From: an uncultured Actinomycetes bacterium
GTDB taxonomy: Bacteria; Actinomycetota; Actinomycetes; Nanopelagicales; Nanopelagicaceae
DNA: 52,249 nt
Assembly (NCBI GenBank): GCA_903827945.1
Contig: CAIKKN010000009.1
Location: forward strand, 116,046-168,294
Reading direction: 5' to 3'
Position numbers and translations under genes: made by a program. How positions within the stretch are numbered: position 1 is the stretch's first letter; the number at the start of each line of letters is the position of its first letter. Under the pieces are notes generated by a model, which saw nothing but the letters and a program-made list of their open reading frames with translations, did no database searches and was not told the origin of the DNA. Below are positions 34,371 to 42,844 of the stretch, one piece after another.

Positions 34371-35986
34371 GTAAGCCATTTGCAATAACTTTAAATATAG
34401 GTTCATCACTTGCGAACCACACGGGATCATGGCGGAGTGAAAGGCCTGTTTATGTAAATCGGATGCCGCCTTGTAATAACGCATGTCCTGCCGGAGAAGA
34501 TGTCCAAGGTTGGCTTTATGAAGGTGAATCTGGAAATTATGAACAAGCGTGGAGGAATTTAGTTCGAGATAATCCATTCCCTGCAATTATGGGTCGTATT
34601 TGTTACCACCCATGCCAAAGCGCATGCAACAGAGCAGATGTTGATGAAGCTGTGGGCATTAACTCAGTTGAACGATTTCTTGGGGACCAAGCAATTGATA
34701 AAGGTTGGCAATTTGTACCGCCAACGGTAAAAAGTGGCCGCCGAATTCTAGTTGTTGGTTCAGGACCATCAGGGCTGTCGGCTGCTTATCACTTGGCTAT
34801 GAAAGGCCACGAAGTAATTATTCGCGAGAGTGCTGCAGAACCTGGTGGAATGATGCGCTATGGAATACCTGCTTATCGCCTTCCGCGCGAAGTTCTCGAT
34901 GCAGAGATTTCCAGGTTAGTTAATTTAGGTGTTCGAATTGAGTGCAATACAAAAGTTGAAAATCCAGAGAGCGCCCTTGAAAGCGGCTTTGATGCGATCT
35001 TTCTGGCAATTGGTGCGCACCTTGGAAAGCGCGCATACATTCCTGCAGGAGATACTGTTCGAATTCTTGACGCAGTTTCAGTACTACATATGACTGCTGA
35101 TGGCGAACCGCCTCTGCTCGGTCGTCGAGTAGTTGTTTATGGTGGTGGTAACACGGCACTTGATGCTGCGCGAACTGCAAAACGCCTAGGTGCATACGAA
35201 GCTATTGTTGTTTATCGTAGAACAAAAGAGAAAATGCCCGCACATGAAAGTGAACTCAAAGAGGCTCTTGAAGAAGGAATTGTCATGCGCTGGCTTTCAA
35301 CCATTGCATGGGTCAACTCTGGCGCAGTGACTATTGAGCGAATGGAACTTGATGAAGCTGGAATGCCACAACCAACTGGTGAGTTTGAATCACTTCAAGC
35401 TGATTCCGTCATCTTGGCGCTGGGCCAAGAAGTTGATTTAAGTATTGTCGAGGGCGTTGAAGGAATTTCAATTAATGATGGTGTAATTGAGGTTAATGAT
35501 TTCTTGATGACTGGTCGAGATGGAATCTTTGCTGGAGGCGATGCAGTTCCCGGAGAGCGAACAGCAACAAACGCAATAGGACATGGAAAGCATGCAGCTA
35601 GAGCAATCAACTCTTGGTTAGAGGGACAAACATTTGTTCATGCGCCTCGTCCAGATTTAGCAACATTTGATCGCCTCAATACTTGGTACTACTCGGATGC
35701 ACCAAAGAAAGTTCGCCCAAAACTAGATGCAGCACGTCGAGCAGAAAGTTTCGCCGAAGTTGTACAGGGCTTGGATGAGGAAACGGCTTTATTTGAAGCC
35801 AGGCGTTGTCTCTCTTGTGGCAACTGCTTTGGTTGCGACAACTGCTTTGGAGTTTGTCCAGATAATGCGGTCATAAAACTAGCGGATGGCAAATACGAGA
35901 TTAATCTTGACTACTGTAAAGGCTGCGGAATTTGTGCCAGTGAGTGCCCATGTGGCGCAATCGACATGGTTCCGGAGCGCTCCTAG
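34367..35986 (+). CDS. GltD-like FAD/NAD(P)H oxidoreductase fused to a ferredoxin domain
   Basis: A 539-residue subunit that would pass electrons from the oxidoreductase to NAD(P)+. Residues about 30-110 form the Fe-S-binding Fer4_20 helical domain (CNNACPAGEDVQG, CYHPCQSACNR). Then come the FAD site VGSGPSGLSAAYHLA (~125) and the NAD(P)H site YGGGNTALDAARTA (~262). The C-terminal ~65 residues carry two [4Fe-4S] motifs with a dense cysteine array (CLSCGNCFGCDNCFGVCP and CKGCGICASECPCG). This fusion combines the roles of PadH (flavoprotein) and PadF (ferredoxin) of phenylglyoxylate dehydrogenase. It is the last gene of the overlapping operon. Confidence 0.88.
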   Translation: MSKPFAITLNIGSSLANHTGSWRSERPVYVNRMPPCNNACPAGEDVQGWLYEGESGNYEQAWRNLVRDNPFPAIMGRICYHPCQSACNRADVDEAVGINSVERFLGDQAIDKGWQFVPPTVKSGRRILVVGSGPSGLSAAYHLAMKGHEVIIRESAAEPGGMMRYGIPAYRLPREVLDAEISRLVNLGVRIECNTKVENPESALESGFDAIFLAIGAHLGKRAYIPAGDTVRILDAVSVLHMTADGEPPLLGRRVVVYGGGNTALDAARTAKRLGAYEAIVVYRRTKEKMPAHESELKEALEEGIVMRWLSTIAWVNSGAVTIERMELDEAGMPQPTGEFESLQADSVILALGQEVDLSIVEGVEGISINDGVIEVNDFLMTGRDGIFAGGDAVPGERTATNAIGHGKHAARAINSWLEGQTFVHAPRPDLATFDRLNTWYYSDAPKKVRPKLDAARRAESFAEVVQGLDEETALFEARRCLSCGNCFGCDNCFGVCPDNAVIKLADGKYEINLDYCKGCGICASECPCGAIDMVPERS

Positions 35987-36016
35987 TAAATAACCCCAAA
36001 ATACTCGTGGGTAGGA

Positions 36017-36035
36017 CAATTCTGAGTCAGAATTG
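36017..36035. promoter_or_regulatory. 19-nt perfect dyad just upstream of the flavin oxidoreductase start
   Basis: CAATTCTGA-G-TCAGAATTG is an inverted repeat of 9+1+9 ending 5 nt before the ATG at 36041. No ribosome site lies between, so a leaderless transcript would place this dyad over the -10 region, the position expected of a repressor operator. An RNA hairpin role is the alternative. Confidence 0.6.
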
Positions 36036-36040
36036 CGCTC

Positions 36041-37453
36041 ATGACAAAGCCGCTGCCGAAGATCATTCAAGGTGGCATGGGCGTCGCAGTTTCAAATTGG
36101 AAATTGGCTAAAGCTGTATCAACGCATGGTGGCATGGGCGTCGTCTCAGGAACCGCCATTGATGCCGTCCTCATCCGTCGCCTGGAGAGCGGTGATGCGA
36201 ATGGTGATGTACGTCGGGCGCTTGCTGCCTTCCCAAATCAGGAAACTGCAAAACATATTCTTGATAAATATTTTATCGAAGGCGGAAAATCAAAGAGCGA
36301 TTCTTACTCAAATGCCCCAAAGCTTCTCATTAATGCAAGTCGCCACTCAAATGACCTTCTCATCCTTGGCGCCTTCGTAGAAGTTTGGCTCGCTAAAGAA
36401 GGTCATCAAGGCCAGGTTGGAATCAATTTTCTTGAAAAGATCCAGATGGGTACGGCTGCGGGAATTCTAGGTGCCATGCTCGCAAATGTTGATTATGTAA
36501 TTATGGGTGCTGGAATTCCTCGTGAAATTCCTCGCTTCATAACTGAAATCTCGCAGAAGAAAACAAGTTATATCACTGTGGACATAATCAATGGCGAATC
36601 TCAGCGCATAACAATTGATCCCGCGGAATTTGTTGATATTTCCAAAATTGAATTTGTACGCCCAATGTTCTTGGCAATTATTATTAACGATGTACTTGCT
36701 GCGTACTTAGCGAGAGATGAATCAAGTCGCCCAGATGGTTTCATCATTGAAGGTCCATCGGCTGGTGGTCACAATGCTCCACCCCGTGGAAAAATTGAAT
36801 TTGATGCCGATAATGAACCTGTTTACGGACCGCGTGATTTAGCAAATCTTGAAAAGATGGTGAAGTACGGATATCCGTTCTGGTTAGCAGGAGGCTTTGG
36901 AGCGAGAGGTAAGTTGAAAGATGCTCTCGCGCTAGGCGCCGTCGGAGTACAAGTCGGAACTCTTTTCGCGCTTTCAAATGAATCTGGATTTACTGATGAT
37001 ATTCGCGATCAAATTCTGGGCACCCTCGTCGATGGCACTTTTGAAATTCATACTGATATGAAGGCTTCACCAACTGGTTTTCCTATCAAAATTGTTAGCC
37101 TTCCTGGCACCACTGCTCTGCCTGAAGTATTTGCTGCTCGTCCAAAATTGTGCGATATGGGGTATCTACGAGAGCCGATCATGCTTAAGAGCGGAAGAGT
37201 TGATTATCGCTGCCCAAGTGAACCCGAGATTCCATACCTCAAGAAGGATGGAACTATGGAAGAGACGCAAGGACGAAAGTGCCTTTGCAATGGTCTCTTT
37301 TCAAATATTGGATTGGGCCAACATCGCCGGGATGGTTATGACGAGGCACCTATCGTCACACTCGGGTCGGATGTCGACGGATGTAAAGAATTGATAAAGG
37401 AATTTCCAGATGGTTGGAGCGCCGCGGACGCAATGGATTTCATCGCGGGTTAA
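36041..37453 (+). CDS. Nitronate monooxygenase-like flavin oxidoreductase
   Basis: A 470-residue TIM-barrel FMN protein of the nitronate monooxygenase / 2-nitropropane dioxygenase superfamily. Visible motifs are IIQGGMGVAVS at the N-terminus, the AGGHNAPPRG segment holding the catalytic-type His, WLAGGFG and GVQVGTLFA for the phosphate site. It is ~120 residues longer than classical NMO (about 350) because of a C-terminal region with KCLCNGL and RCPSEPE, resembling the PfaD-like/enoyl-reductase subgroup. Substrate is unknown. It follows the oxidoreductase operon by 54 bp with its own dyad operator, so it may be separately controlled. Confidence 0.78.
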   Translation: MTKPLPKIIQGGMGVAVSNWKLAKAVSTHGGMGVVSGTAIDAVLIRRLESGDANGDVRRALAAFPNQETAKHILDKYFIEGGKSKSDSYSNAPKLLINASRHSNDLLILGAFVEVWLAKEGHQGQVGINFLEKIQMGTAAGILGAMLANVDYVIMGAGIPREIPRFITEISQKKTSYITVDIINGESQRITIDPAEFVDISKIEFVRPMFLAIIINDVLAAYLARDESSRPDGFIIEGPSAGGHNAPPRGKIEFDADNEPVYGPRDLANLEKMVKYGYPFWLAGGFGARGKLKDALALGAVGVQVGTLFALSNESGFTDDIRDQILGTLVDGTFEIHTDMKASPTGFPIKIVSLPGTTALPEVFAARPKLCDMGYLREPIMLKSGRVDYRCPSEPEIPYLKKDGTMEETQGRKCLCNGLFSNIGLGQHRRDGYDEAPIVTLGSDVDGCKELIKEFPDGWSAADAMDFIAG

Positions 37454-37470
37454 TTTCTGTCGAATAATGC

Positions 37471-37476
37471 TTTACT
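37471..37476 (+). promoter_or_regulatory. Possible -10 box of a leaderless oafA promoter
   Basis: TTTACT precedes the acyltransferase ATG by 6 nt. It departs from TANNNT at position 2, so this is the weakest of the set. Confidence 0.3.
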
Positions 37477-37482
37477 AGTCCG

Positions 37483-39246
37483 ATGAGAAAGGACATCCAG
37501 GCTTTACGGGGATTCTCCATTCTTGTCGTTTTTCTTTACCACGCTCAGTTTGGTTGGCTCAAAGGCGGATTCTTAGGCGTTGATATTTTCTTCGTGATTT
37601 CAGGATTTGTCATCACCTCCAAATTAATGGAGGGTGAAGGATCTTTTGGAAAGCAAATCAAAGAGTTCTACCTTCGTAGAGCTAAGAGAATTTTGCCGGC
37701 TAGTCTCACAGTCACGCTACTTACCTCGCTCTTTGCCATTTTTTTTCTCCCTGCAATTTCGCACAGCAGATTTTCGATCGAAGCACTTTCATCCGCACTT
37801 TTTTCAGCTAATTTAAATTTTGCCCGAGTCGGTAACGACTACCTCAATCAATCACTCGATCCATCACCCTTTCTCCACTATTGGTCACTTGGCGTAGAGG
37901 AACAGTTTTATTTGCTGTGGCCGGTTTTATTTCTCCTACTCTTCCGCACGAGAAAGAATTTGTTATTGCCAACGCTTTTGGGCACAGCAGTTTTCGGAAT
38001 TTGGTACACAGCCATCAGCCCTGTGAACTCCTTCTATCTTCCATTTTCTAGATTTTGGGAGTTCTTCGCCGGCATAATTTTGGCTATGAATCCCCACTTT
38101 GTTCTGCCTATTCGCCTAAGAAAGTTTGCCGCTTTTGTTGGCTGGGGGATTATCACTTTCTCTGTCTTTTGGGTGAGCGTCAATGATGCAACCCCCGGAG
38201 CCACCACGATAATTGCGACTATCGGAGCAATGGTGGTTCTACTTGCCCGCATAGAAGTGAAGCCACAATTAATTCTCCCGTGGCTGGGCGACTATTCATT
38301 CTCGTTATACCTAGTTCATTGGCCCATAGTTGTTTACTTTCTAGATAGAAATAATAAATTAACGGGGCAAAATAAATTGGCGATTATTCTCTTGGCACTT
38401 GCGCTCTCAATTGCGTTAACTCAGTTTGTGGAGAAGCCATTTAGATTTAAGAAAAAACTTTCCCTTTCACTTCCGAAATGGGGCGTAGTGATCCTTGCAA
38501 GTAGCATTCTTAGTTATGGAGCCCTTGCCGCGAGTGCTACAAATACGGTCAAAATCGACCGAACATTGCCAGCCACATATGGCGATGGCTGCCATTTGAA
38601 ATTTGGAGTTTCTTGGCCTTTGAAAGAATGCGCCTTTGGTGATGTAACAAGTCATAAAGAAATCATTCTTGCTGGAGATTCACATGCGGCACAATGGTTC
38701 CCAGCTCTTGAAAAGATTGCAAAGAGCCGTAAATTAAAACTTGTGAATCTTACAAAGTCATCATGTCCTGCAACAACTTTGGAGACATCCCGAAATGGAA
38801 AATTTGATTCATCCTGCGCAATATTTCAGGTAAAACTCATTACACGGATAAATCAGGATAGGCCGCTCTATGTATTTCTCTCTGATTTTACCGAGTACCA
38901 ATACCCACTCCGGAAAAATGTGGGAAGTTATGATCAAGCATGGACCGATGGACTTTCAAAATTTCTCTCACAAATTTCCCCACCAGTCGTCTTCTTGGGT
39001 GATACACCAAAACCAACGAGCGCCCTTGGGAACTTTCCTGCAGTACGTTCATCTATAACGCTTAAGACTGAAGAGCTTGTGAAGAGGTTAGGAATCAGGT
39101 ACATCGATACTTCTTCGTGGTTATGCGATTCCACATGCAAGAATAGTTTCATGGGCGTGAACACATACAGAGATTCCTCCCATATCAGCGTCTCAACATC
39201 ACTTAATCTCGCCAAGAAATTGGAAGCGGAAGTTTCATTTTCATGA
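37483..39246 (+). CDS. OafA/YrhL-type acyltransferase with C-terminal SGNH domain
   Basis: A 587-residue membrane protein. Residues 1-340 are an acyltransferase-3 domain with ten or so helices (catalytic-type His in VVFLYHAQF near residue 20, FFVISGFVI, LHYWSLGVEEQFYLLWP). Residues ~385-585 are a periplasmic-side SGNH domain with GDSHAAQWFPALE (Ser nucleophile) and DSSHIS (Asp/His pair). Such fusions O-acetylate exported polysaccharides or peptidoglycan-linked glycans. The stop overlaps the ATG of the hydroxyproline dehydrogenase beta subunit (ATGA), a surprising neighbour for an envelope enzyme. Confidence 0.9.
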   Translation: MRKDIQALRGFSILVVFLYHAQFGWLKGGFLGVDIFFVISGFVITSKLMEGEGSFGKQIKEFYLRRAKRILPASLTVTLLTSLFAIFFLPAISHSRFSIEALSSALFSANLNFARVGNDYLNQSLDPSPFLHYWSLGVEEQFYLLWPVLFLLLFRTRKNLLLPTLLGTAVFGIWYTAISPVNSFYLPFSRFWEFFAGIILAMNPHFVLPIRLRKFAAFVGWGIITFSVFWVSVNDATPGATTIIATIGAMVVLLARIEVKPQLILPWLGDYSFSLYLVHWPIVVYFLDRNNKLTGQNKLAIILLALALSIALTQFVEKPFRFKKKLSLSLPKWGVVILASSILSYGALAASATNTVKIDRTLPATYGDGCHLKFGVSWPLKECAFGDVTSHKEIILAGDSHAAQWFPALEKIAKSRKLKLVNLTKSSCPATTLETSRNGKFDSSCAIFQVKLITRINQDRPLYVFLSDFTEYQYPLRKNVGSYDQAWTDGLSKFLSQISPPVVFLGDTPKPTSALGNFPAVRSSITLKTEELVKRLGIRYIDTSSWLCDSTCKNSFMGVNTYRDSSHISVSTSLNLAKKLEAEVSFS

Positions 39247-40394
39247 GTGCTAATAAAAACTTTGATGCGATAGTTATTGGTGCTGGGATTGTCGGAGCAT
39301 CGAGTGCTCTTGCGCTTACAAATGCGGGTTTAAGAGTCCTTGTGTTGGATCGAGGCGCAGTAGCAAGCGGGACGACAGGAGCCGGTGAAGGAAATATTCT
39401 TGTTTCAGATAAAGAGCCAGGACCAGAGCTAACTCTGGCTCTTAGATCCCGAGATTTATGGTTTGAATTGCGCGAGGATGTTGGAGACAGTTTTGAACTT
39501 GAAGCAAAAGGCGGGGTGGTTGTTTCGCGTGGAGATGATCGGCAGTTACAGGAATTTGCGGACAAACAGCGTTTCGCAGGCGTAGATGTAAGGGTGGTAG
39601 GCGATGAAGAGCTACACGAATTGGAGCCGCATCTCACGCGGGGCGTTAATTCGGGAATTCTTTATCCTCAAGATGCACAATGCCAACCAATGCTTGCCGC
39701 TGCCCAATTTCTTAAAATTGTGCGTCAACGTGGAGGAGAAGTCAGAACTTCTGCGAATGTGACTAACATTTTCTCCGCAATGGGCAAAGTAACTGGAATC
39801 GAAACTTCTGTCGGAAAATTCAGTACTCCAATAGTTGTTAATGCGACGGGTACTTGGGCAGGAGATATCGCTAAATTGGCAGGAACATTTCTGCCAATCG
39901 CTCCACGAAAAGGTTTTATTCTTGTTACTGCGCCTATGCCACAAATAATTAACCACAAAGTTTATGACTCGGATTATGTAGCCAATGTAGCCAGTGGCGA
40001 GGCGGATCTACAGACATCCACTGTTGTCGAAGGGACGCGTTCTGGCACGATCTTAATCGGAGCAAGCAGAGAGCGAATTGGATTTGATGGCAGCATGAAT
40101 ATCGATGTACTTCGCCGGCTTGCAGCGCAAGCGACCTCACTCTTTCCAATTCTTCGCGATGTGCAATTACTCCGGGCATATCGCGGTTTTAGGCCATACG
40201 CTCCAGATCATTTACCCGTCATCGGCGAAGACTCTCTTATCTCTGGGTTGTGGCATTCGGCAGGGCATGAAGGTGCTGGAATTGGTCTAGCTCCGGGTAG
40301 TGCACGTTTGATCGCTGACCAGATTATTGGGGCAGAACCATTTATGGATCCAACTCCGTTCTCACCAGGTCGATTCCAGGCAGGTGCTGCATGA
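39243..40394 (+). CDS. lhpB: D-hydroxyproline dehydrogenase beta (FAD) subunit-like
   Basis: A 383-residue DAO-superfamily flavoprotein. The dinucleotide motif VIGAGIVGASSALAL is at about 11-25, the FAD arm ATGTWAGDIA near 200, and the C-terminal GFRPYAPDHLPVIG and WHSAGHEGAGIGLAPGSARL close the site. In Pseudomonas the heterotrimer LhpBEF oxidises cis-4-hydroxy-D-proline to pyrroline-4-hydroxy-2-carboxylate; the next two genes supply the other subunits and the two after them the flanking pathway steps. All three overlap by 4 nt. Sarcosine- or D-amino-acid oxidation would be alternatives if context were ignored. Confidence 0.82.
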   Translation: MSANKNFDAIVIGAGIVGASSALALTNAGLRVLVLDRGAVASGTTGAGEGNILVSDKEPGPELTLALRSRDLWFELREDVGDSFELEAKGGVVVSRGDDRQLQEFADKQRFAGVDVRVVGDEELHELEPHLTRGVNSGILYPQDAQCQPMLAAAQFLKIVRQRGGEVRTSANVTNIFSAMGKVTGIETSVGKFSTPIVVNATGTWAGDIAKLAGTFLPIAPRKGFILVTAPMPQIINHKVYDSDYVANVASGEADLQTSTVVEGTRSGTILIGASRERIGFDGSMNIDVLRRLAAQATSLFPILRDVQLLRAYRGFRPYAPDHLPVIGEDSLISGLWHSAGHEGAGIGLAPGSARLIADQIIGAEPFMDPTPFSPGRFQAGAA

Positions 40395-40645
40395 TCCAAC
40401 CGAACAAGAGTCTGACGTTTACATTTAATGGAGAAAGTTTTGGAGCCATTCCTGGTCAAACTATTGCTGCTGCATTGCTGCAAGCTGAAAGAACAACCCT
40501 GCGTACTACGCGTTTTAATGATGAGCCTCGCTCTATCTTTTGTGGAATTGGTATCTGTTGGGATTGTGTCGTGACGGTAAACGGGGTTTCAAATCAACGC
40601 TCATGCCTGATCGAAGTGAGTGATGGAATGGTTGTGAAATCATGA
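40391..40645 (+). CDS. lhpF: Small [2Fe-2S] subunit of the dehydrogenase (HcnA/LhpF-like)
   Basis: An 84-residue protein resembling the short [2Fe-2S] subunits of hydrogen cyanide synthase HcnA, opine/proline oxidases and LhpF. The cluster-binding cysteines are in FCGIGICWDCVV, with the fourth in NQRSCLI. It has no separate folding domains beyond the ferredoxin-like beta-grasp. Overlap with both neighbouring genes (ATGA) shows it is an obligate part of the heterotrimer. It would relay electrons between the flavin subunits. Confidence 0.85.
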   Translation: MIQPNKSLTFTFNGESFGAIPGQTIAAALLQAERTTLRTTRFNDEPRSIFCGIGICWDCVVTVNGVSNQRSCLIEVSDGMVVKS

Positions 40646-41940
40646 TTGCAATCATCGGCGCAGGTCCCGCAGGACTTGCTGCAGCTGTAACAGCAGCCAA
40701 AAAAGGCGAGAAGGTAATACTTATAGATTCCTCCACGCGCCTTGGCGGTCAATATTGGAGACACTTGCCGAGCAACTGGAAGCAGAAGCGCCTTCCATAT
40801 TTTGCAGAAGCGCAAGAGTTATTTGATCAAGTTTTGTCGAGCCCACTTATTACGTGGTATTCAAATGCGCATGTGTGGCAAGCAGAAAAGAAGAACGAAA
40901 TATTTTATCTCTATGTCGTAAAAAATGGTGTTGAGGAAGTTATCACTGCGCAGAAAGTTATTTTGGCAACGGGTGCATACGATCGCTCTCTTCCCTTTCC
41001 TGGATGGACGGGCCCTGGTGTAATGACACCTGGCGCTGCTCAGGCGATGTTAAAAACGCATGGCGTCCTAGTTGGAAAGAAAATAGTGATTGCCGGAACA
41101 GGGCCCTTTTTGTTGCCGGTTGCAACTGGTCTGGCTAGTGCAGGAGCAGAAATCGTTGCGCTGCTTGAAGCGAATAAGCAATGGAGATGGGTCTTTAATG
41201 TTCATGGATTGCTTTTGAATCCTTCAAAAATTCGTGAGGGAGTTTACTATCTTAAGAAGCTTCGTAGTTTAGGAATAAGTATTCAATACGGATCGACCGT
41301 AACATCATTTGAAGCAGGTATTGCGACAATTGGTAAAAAGGAAATCGCGTGCGACGTTGTAGCGGTTGGGTGGGGATTTGTTCCAGAACTTTCTCTTGCA
41401 GGAATTCTTGGAGCTAAATTGAGCGTTCAGAAGGATGGCACAGTTGTCGTTGACGTGGATCGAAATCAGGAGACGAGCATCCAAGGGTTGTTTGCTGCGG
41501 GAGAGTCCACTGGTATCGGTGGTTCTGTGCTCGCAATTGCAGAAGGAGAAATTGCTGCCGGAAAAGGCAACCGTGTAACTCGATGGAGGGCACAAGTATT
41601 TGCTAAAGGTCTTCAACGTGTTTATCCCGTATCTTCTGGATGGCTTTCCTCCTTAAATTCAGAAGTAACACTGTGCCGTTGCGAAGAGGTCAAAGTTTCC
41701 GATATTCAAAGTGCAATCGATGAACTTGGCGCGCAAGACGGTCGCTCGGCCAAACTCCTAACCCGGGCTGGGATGGGCCTTTGTCAGGGTCGTGTTTGTG
41801 GGCGAAACGTAAGTGAAGTTGTTGCATGTCACTTATCACGTGAGGTGCCAGATCGGGAGCGCATTGCTTCGGCTTCACGCCCGCTTGCAGGCCCTATCTC
41901 ATTAGGTGAACTTGGCGATGGCTTAGGAAAGAAGTTCTAG
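40642..41940 (+). CDS. lhpE: Dehydrogenase alpha subunit, NAD(P)/FAD-binding with BFD-like [2Fe-2S] end (HcnB/LhpE-like)
   Basis: A 432-residue flavoprotein. It opens with the nucleotide motif IAIIGAGPAGLAAAVTAA and has a second Rossmann site IVIAGTGPFLLPVATGLASAG near residue 147. The C-terminal ~80 residues hold a BFD-like [2Fe-2S] site (LCRCEEV, GLCQGRVCGR). This is the layout of HcnB, octopine oxidase alpha and LhpE. With the beta and small subunits it would form a membrane-associated dehydrogenase feeding electrons to the respiratory chain. The downstream lyase gene begins 13 bp later. Confidence 0.87.
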   Translation: MIAIIGAGPAGLAAAVTAAKKGEKVILIDSSTRLGGQYWRHLPSNWKQKRLPYFAEAQELFDQVLSSPLITWYSNAHVWQAEKKNEIFYLYVVKNGVEEVITAQKVILATGAYDRSLPFPGWTGPGVMTPGAAQAMLKTHGVLVGKKIVIAGTGPFLLPVATGLASAGAEIVALLEANKQWRWVFNVHGLLLNPSKIREGVYYLKKLRSLGISIQYGSTVTSFEAGIATIGKKEIACDVVAVGWGFVPELSLAGILGAKLSVQKDGTVVVDVDRNQETSIQGLFAAGESTGIGGSVLAIAEGEIAAGKGNRVTRWRAQVFAKGLQRVYPVSSGWLSSLNSEVTLCRCEEVKVSDIQSAIDELGAQDGRSAKLLTRAGMGLCQGRVCGRNVSEVVACHLSREVPDRERIASASRPLAGPISLGELGDGLGKKF

Positions 41941-41941
41941 T

Positions 41942-41947
41942 TATTCT
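41942..41947 (+). promoter_or_regulatory. Possible internal leaderless -10 box before lhpC
   Basis: TATTCT lies 6 nt before the ATG of the DapA-family gene, in the only gap of the hydroxyproline operon. No ribosome site is seen near this ATG, so a separate leaderless transcript of lhpC-lhpA is possible. Confidence 0.4.
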
Positions 41948-41953
41948 TTGCGT

Positions 41954-42844
41954 ATGAGCAATGCATGGAACGGCATCCTTACTGCCACAGCAACACCATT
42001 CAAGAGTGATCTTTCAATTGATTACGATAAATACGCGGAGCACGTTCAGTGGCTTGCTGCAAATAACACGCATGGCGTAATTCCAAATGGTTCACTCGGA
42101 GAGTATCAAGTGCTCACCGCCGAAGAGCGTTCTCGTATGGTTGAAGTTGCAGTTGCAGCCGCTCCAAAAGGATTTCACGTAGTTCCAGGTGTTGGTGCAT
42201 ACGGAGCGGGTGAGTCTGTTCGTTGGACAGAACAAGCTGCAGAGAATGGCGCCGCCGCCGTCATGTTGCTTCCGCCAAACGCGTACAGAGCAAATGATGA
42301 TGAAGTTGTTGCCCACTACAAGGCAGTTGCAAAAGTTGGAATTCCAATCATTGCGTACAACAATCCATTCGATACAAAAGTTGATCTCACTCCGGCACTT
42401 GTAGGACGAATTGCAGATGAAGTGCCTGGTGTTGTGGCTATTAAAGAATTCTCAGGTGATGTGCGCCGAATTTGGCAGATTAAGAAGTCAGCGCCTCGAA
42501 TTGACGTAATTGTTGGAGCCGACGATGTACTTCTCGAACTTTCGACTGCTGGAATTAGCGGATGGATTGCAGGATTTCCAAATGCCCTTCCTGCTGAATC
42601 TGCTGCTCTTTACAACGCGGCGATTGCAGGGGATTACAAGAGCGCATCGCCTATGTACGCAGCTCTTCATGATCTCTTCCATTGGGATTCGAAAAAGGAA
42701 TTTATTCAAGCAATCAAGTTAGCGATGGATTTACTTGGTCGCTACGGTGGCCCAACACGTTTGCCTCGTTTGCCACTTCCTGCTGCCGATCAAGAGAAGA
42801 TCAAGCGCGAAGTTGCAGCCGTAAAGGAATACTTCGGCAAATGA
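41954..42844 (+). CDS. lhpC: DapA-family lyase, probable pyrroline-4-hydroxy-2-carboxylate deaminase
   Basis: A 296-residue class I aldolase-fold enzyme of the DHDPS/NAL superfamily. The Schiff-base lysine lies in VVAIKEFSGD (about 160), the catalytic Tyr in IIAYNNP, and the loop NGSLGEYQVLT replaces the usual GTTGE. Its neighbours (hydroxyproline dehydrogenase and 4-hydroxyproline epimerase) point to the LhpC reaction: deamination/dehydration of pyrroline-4-hydroxy-2-carboxylate to 2-oxoglutarate semialdehyde. ATG 41954 is preferred over TTG 41948. It overlaps the epimerase ATG by 4 nt. Plain dihydrodipicolinate synthase is unlikely in this context. Confidence 0.82.
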   Translation: MSNAWNGILTATATPFKSDLSIDYDKYAEHVQWLAANNTHGVIPNGSLGEYQVLTAEERSRMVEVAVAAAPKGFHVVPGVGAYGAGESVRWTEQAAENGAAAVMLLPPNAYRANDDEVVAHYKAVAKVGIPIIAYNNPFDTKVDLTPALVGRIADEVPGVVAIKEFSGDVRRIWQIKKSAPRIDVIVGADDVLLELSTAGISGWIAGFPNALPAESAALYNAAIAGDYKSASPMYAALHDLFHWDSKKEFIQAIKLAMDLLGRYGGPTRLPRLPLPAADQEKIKREVAAVKEYFGK

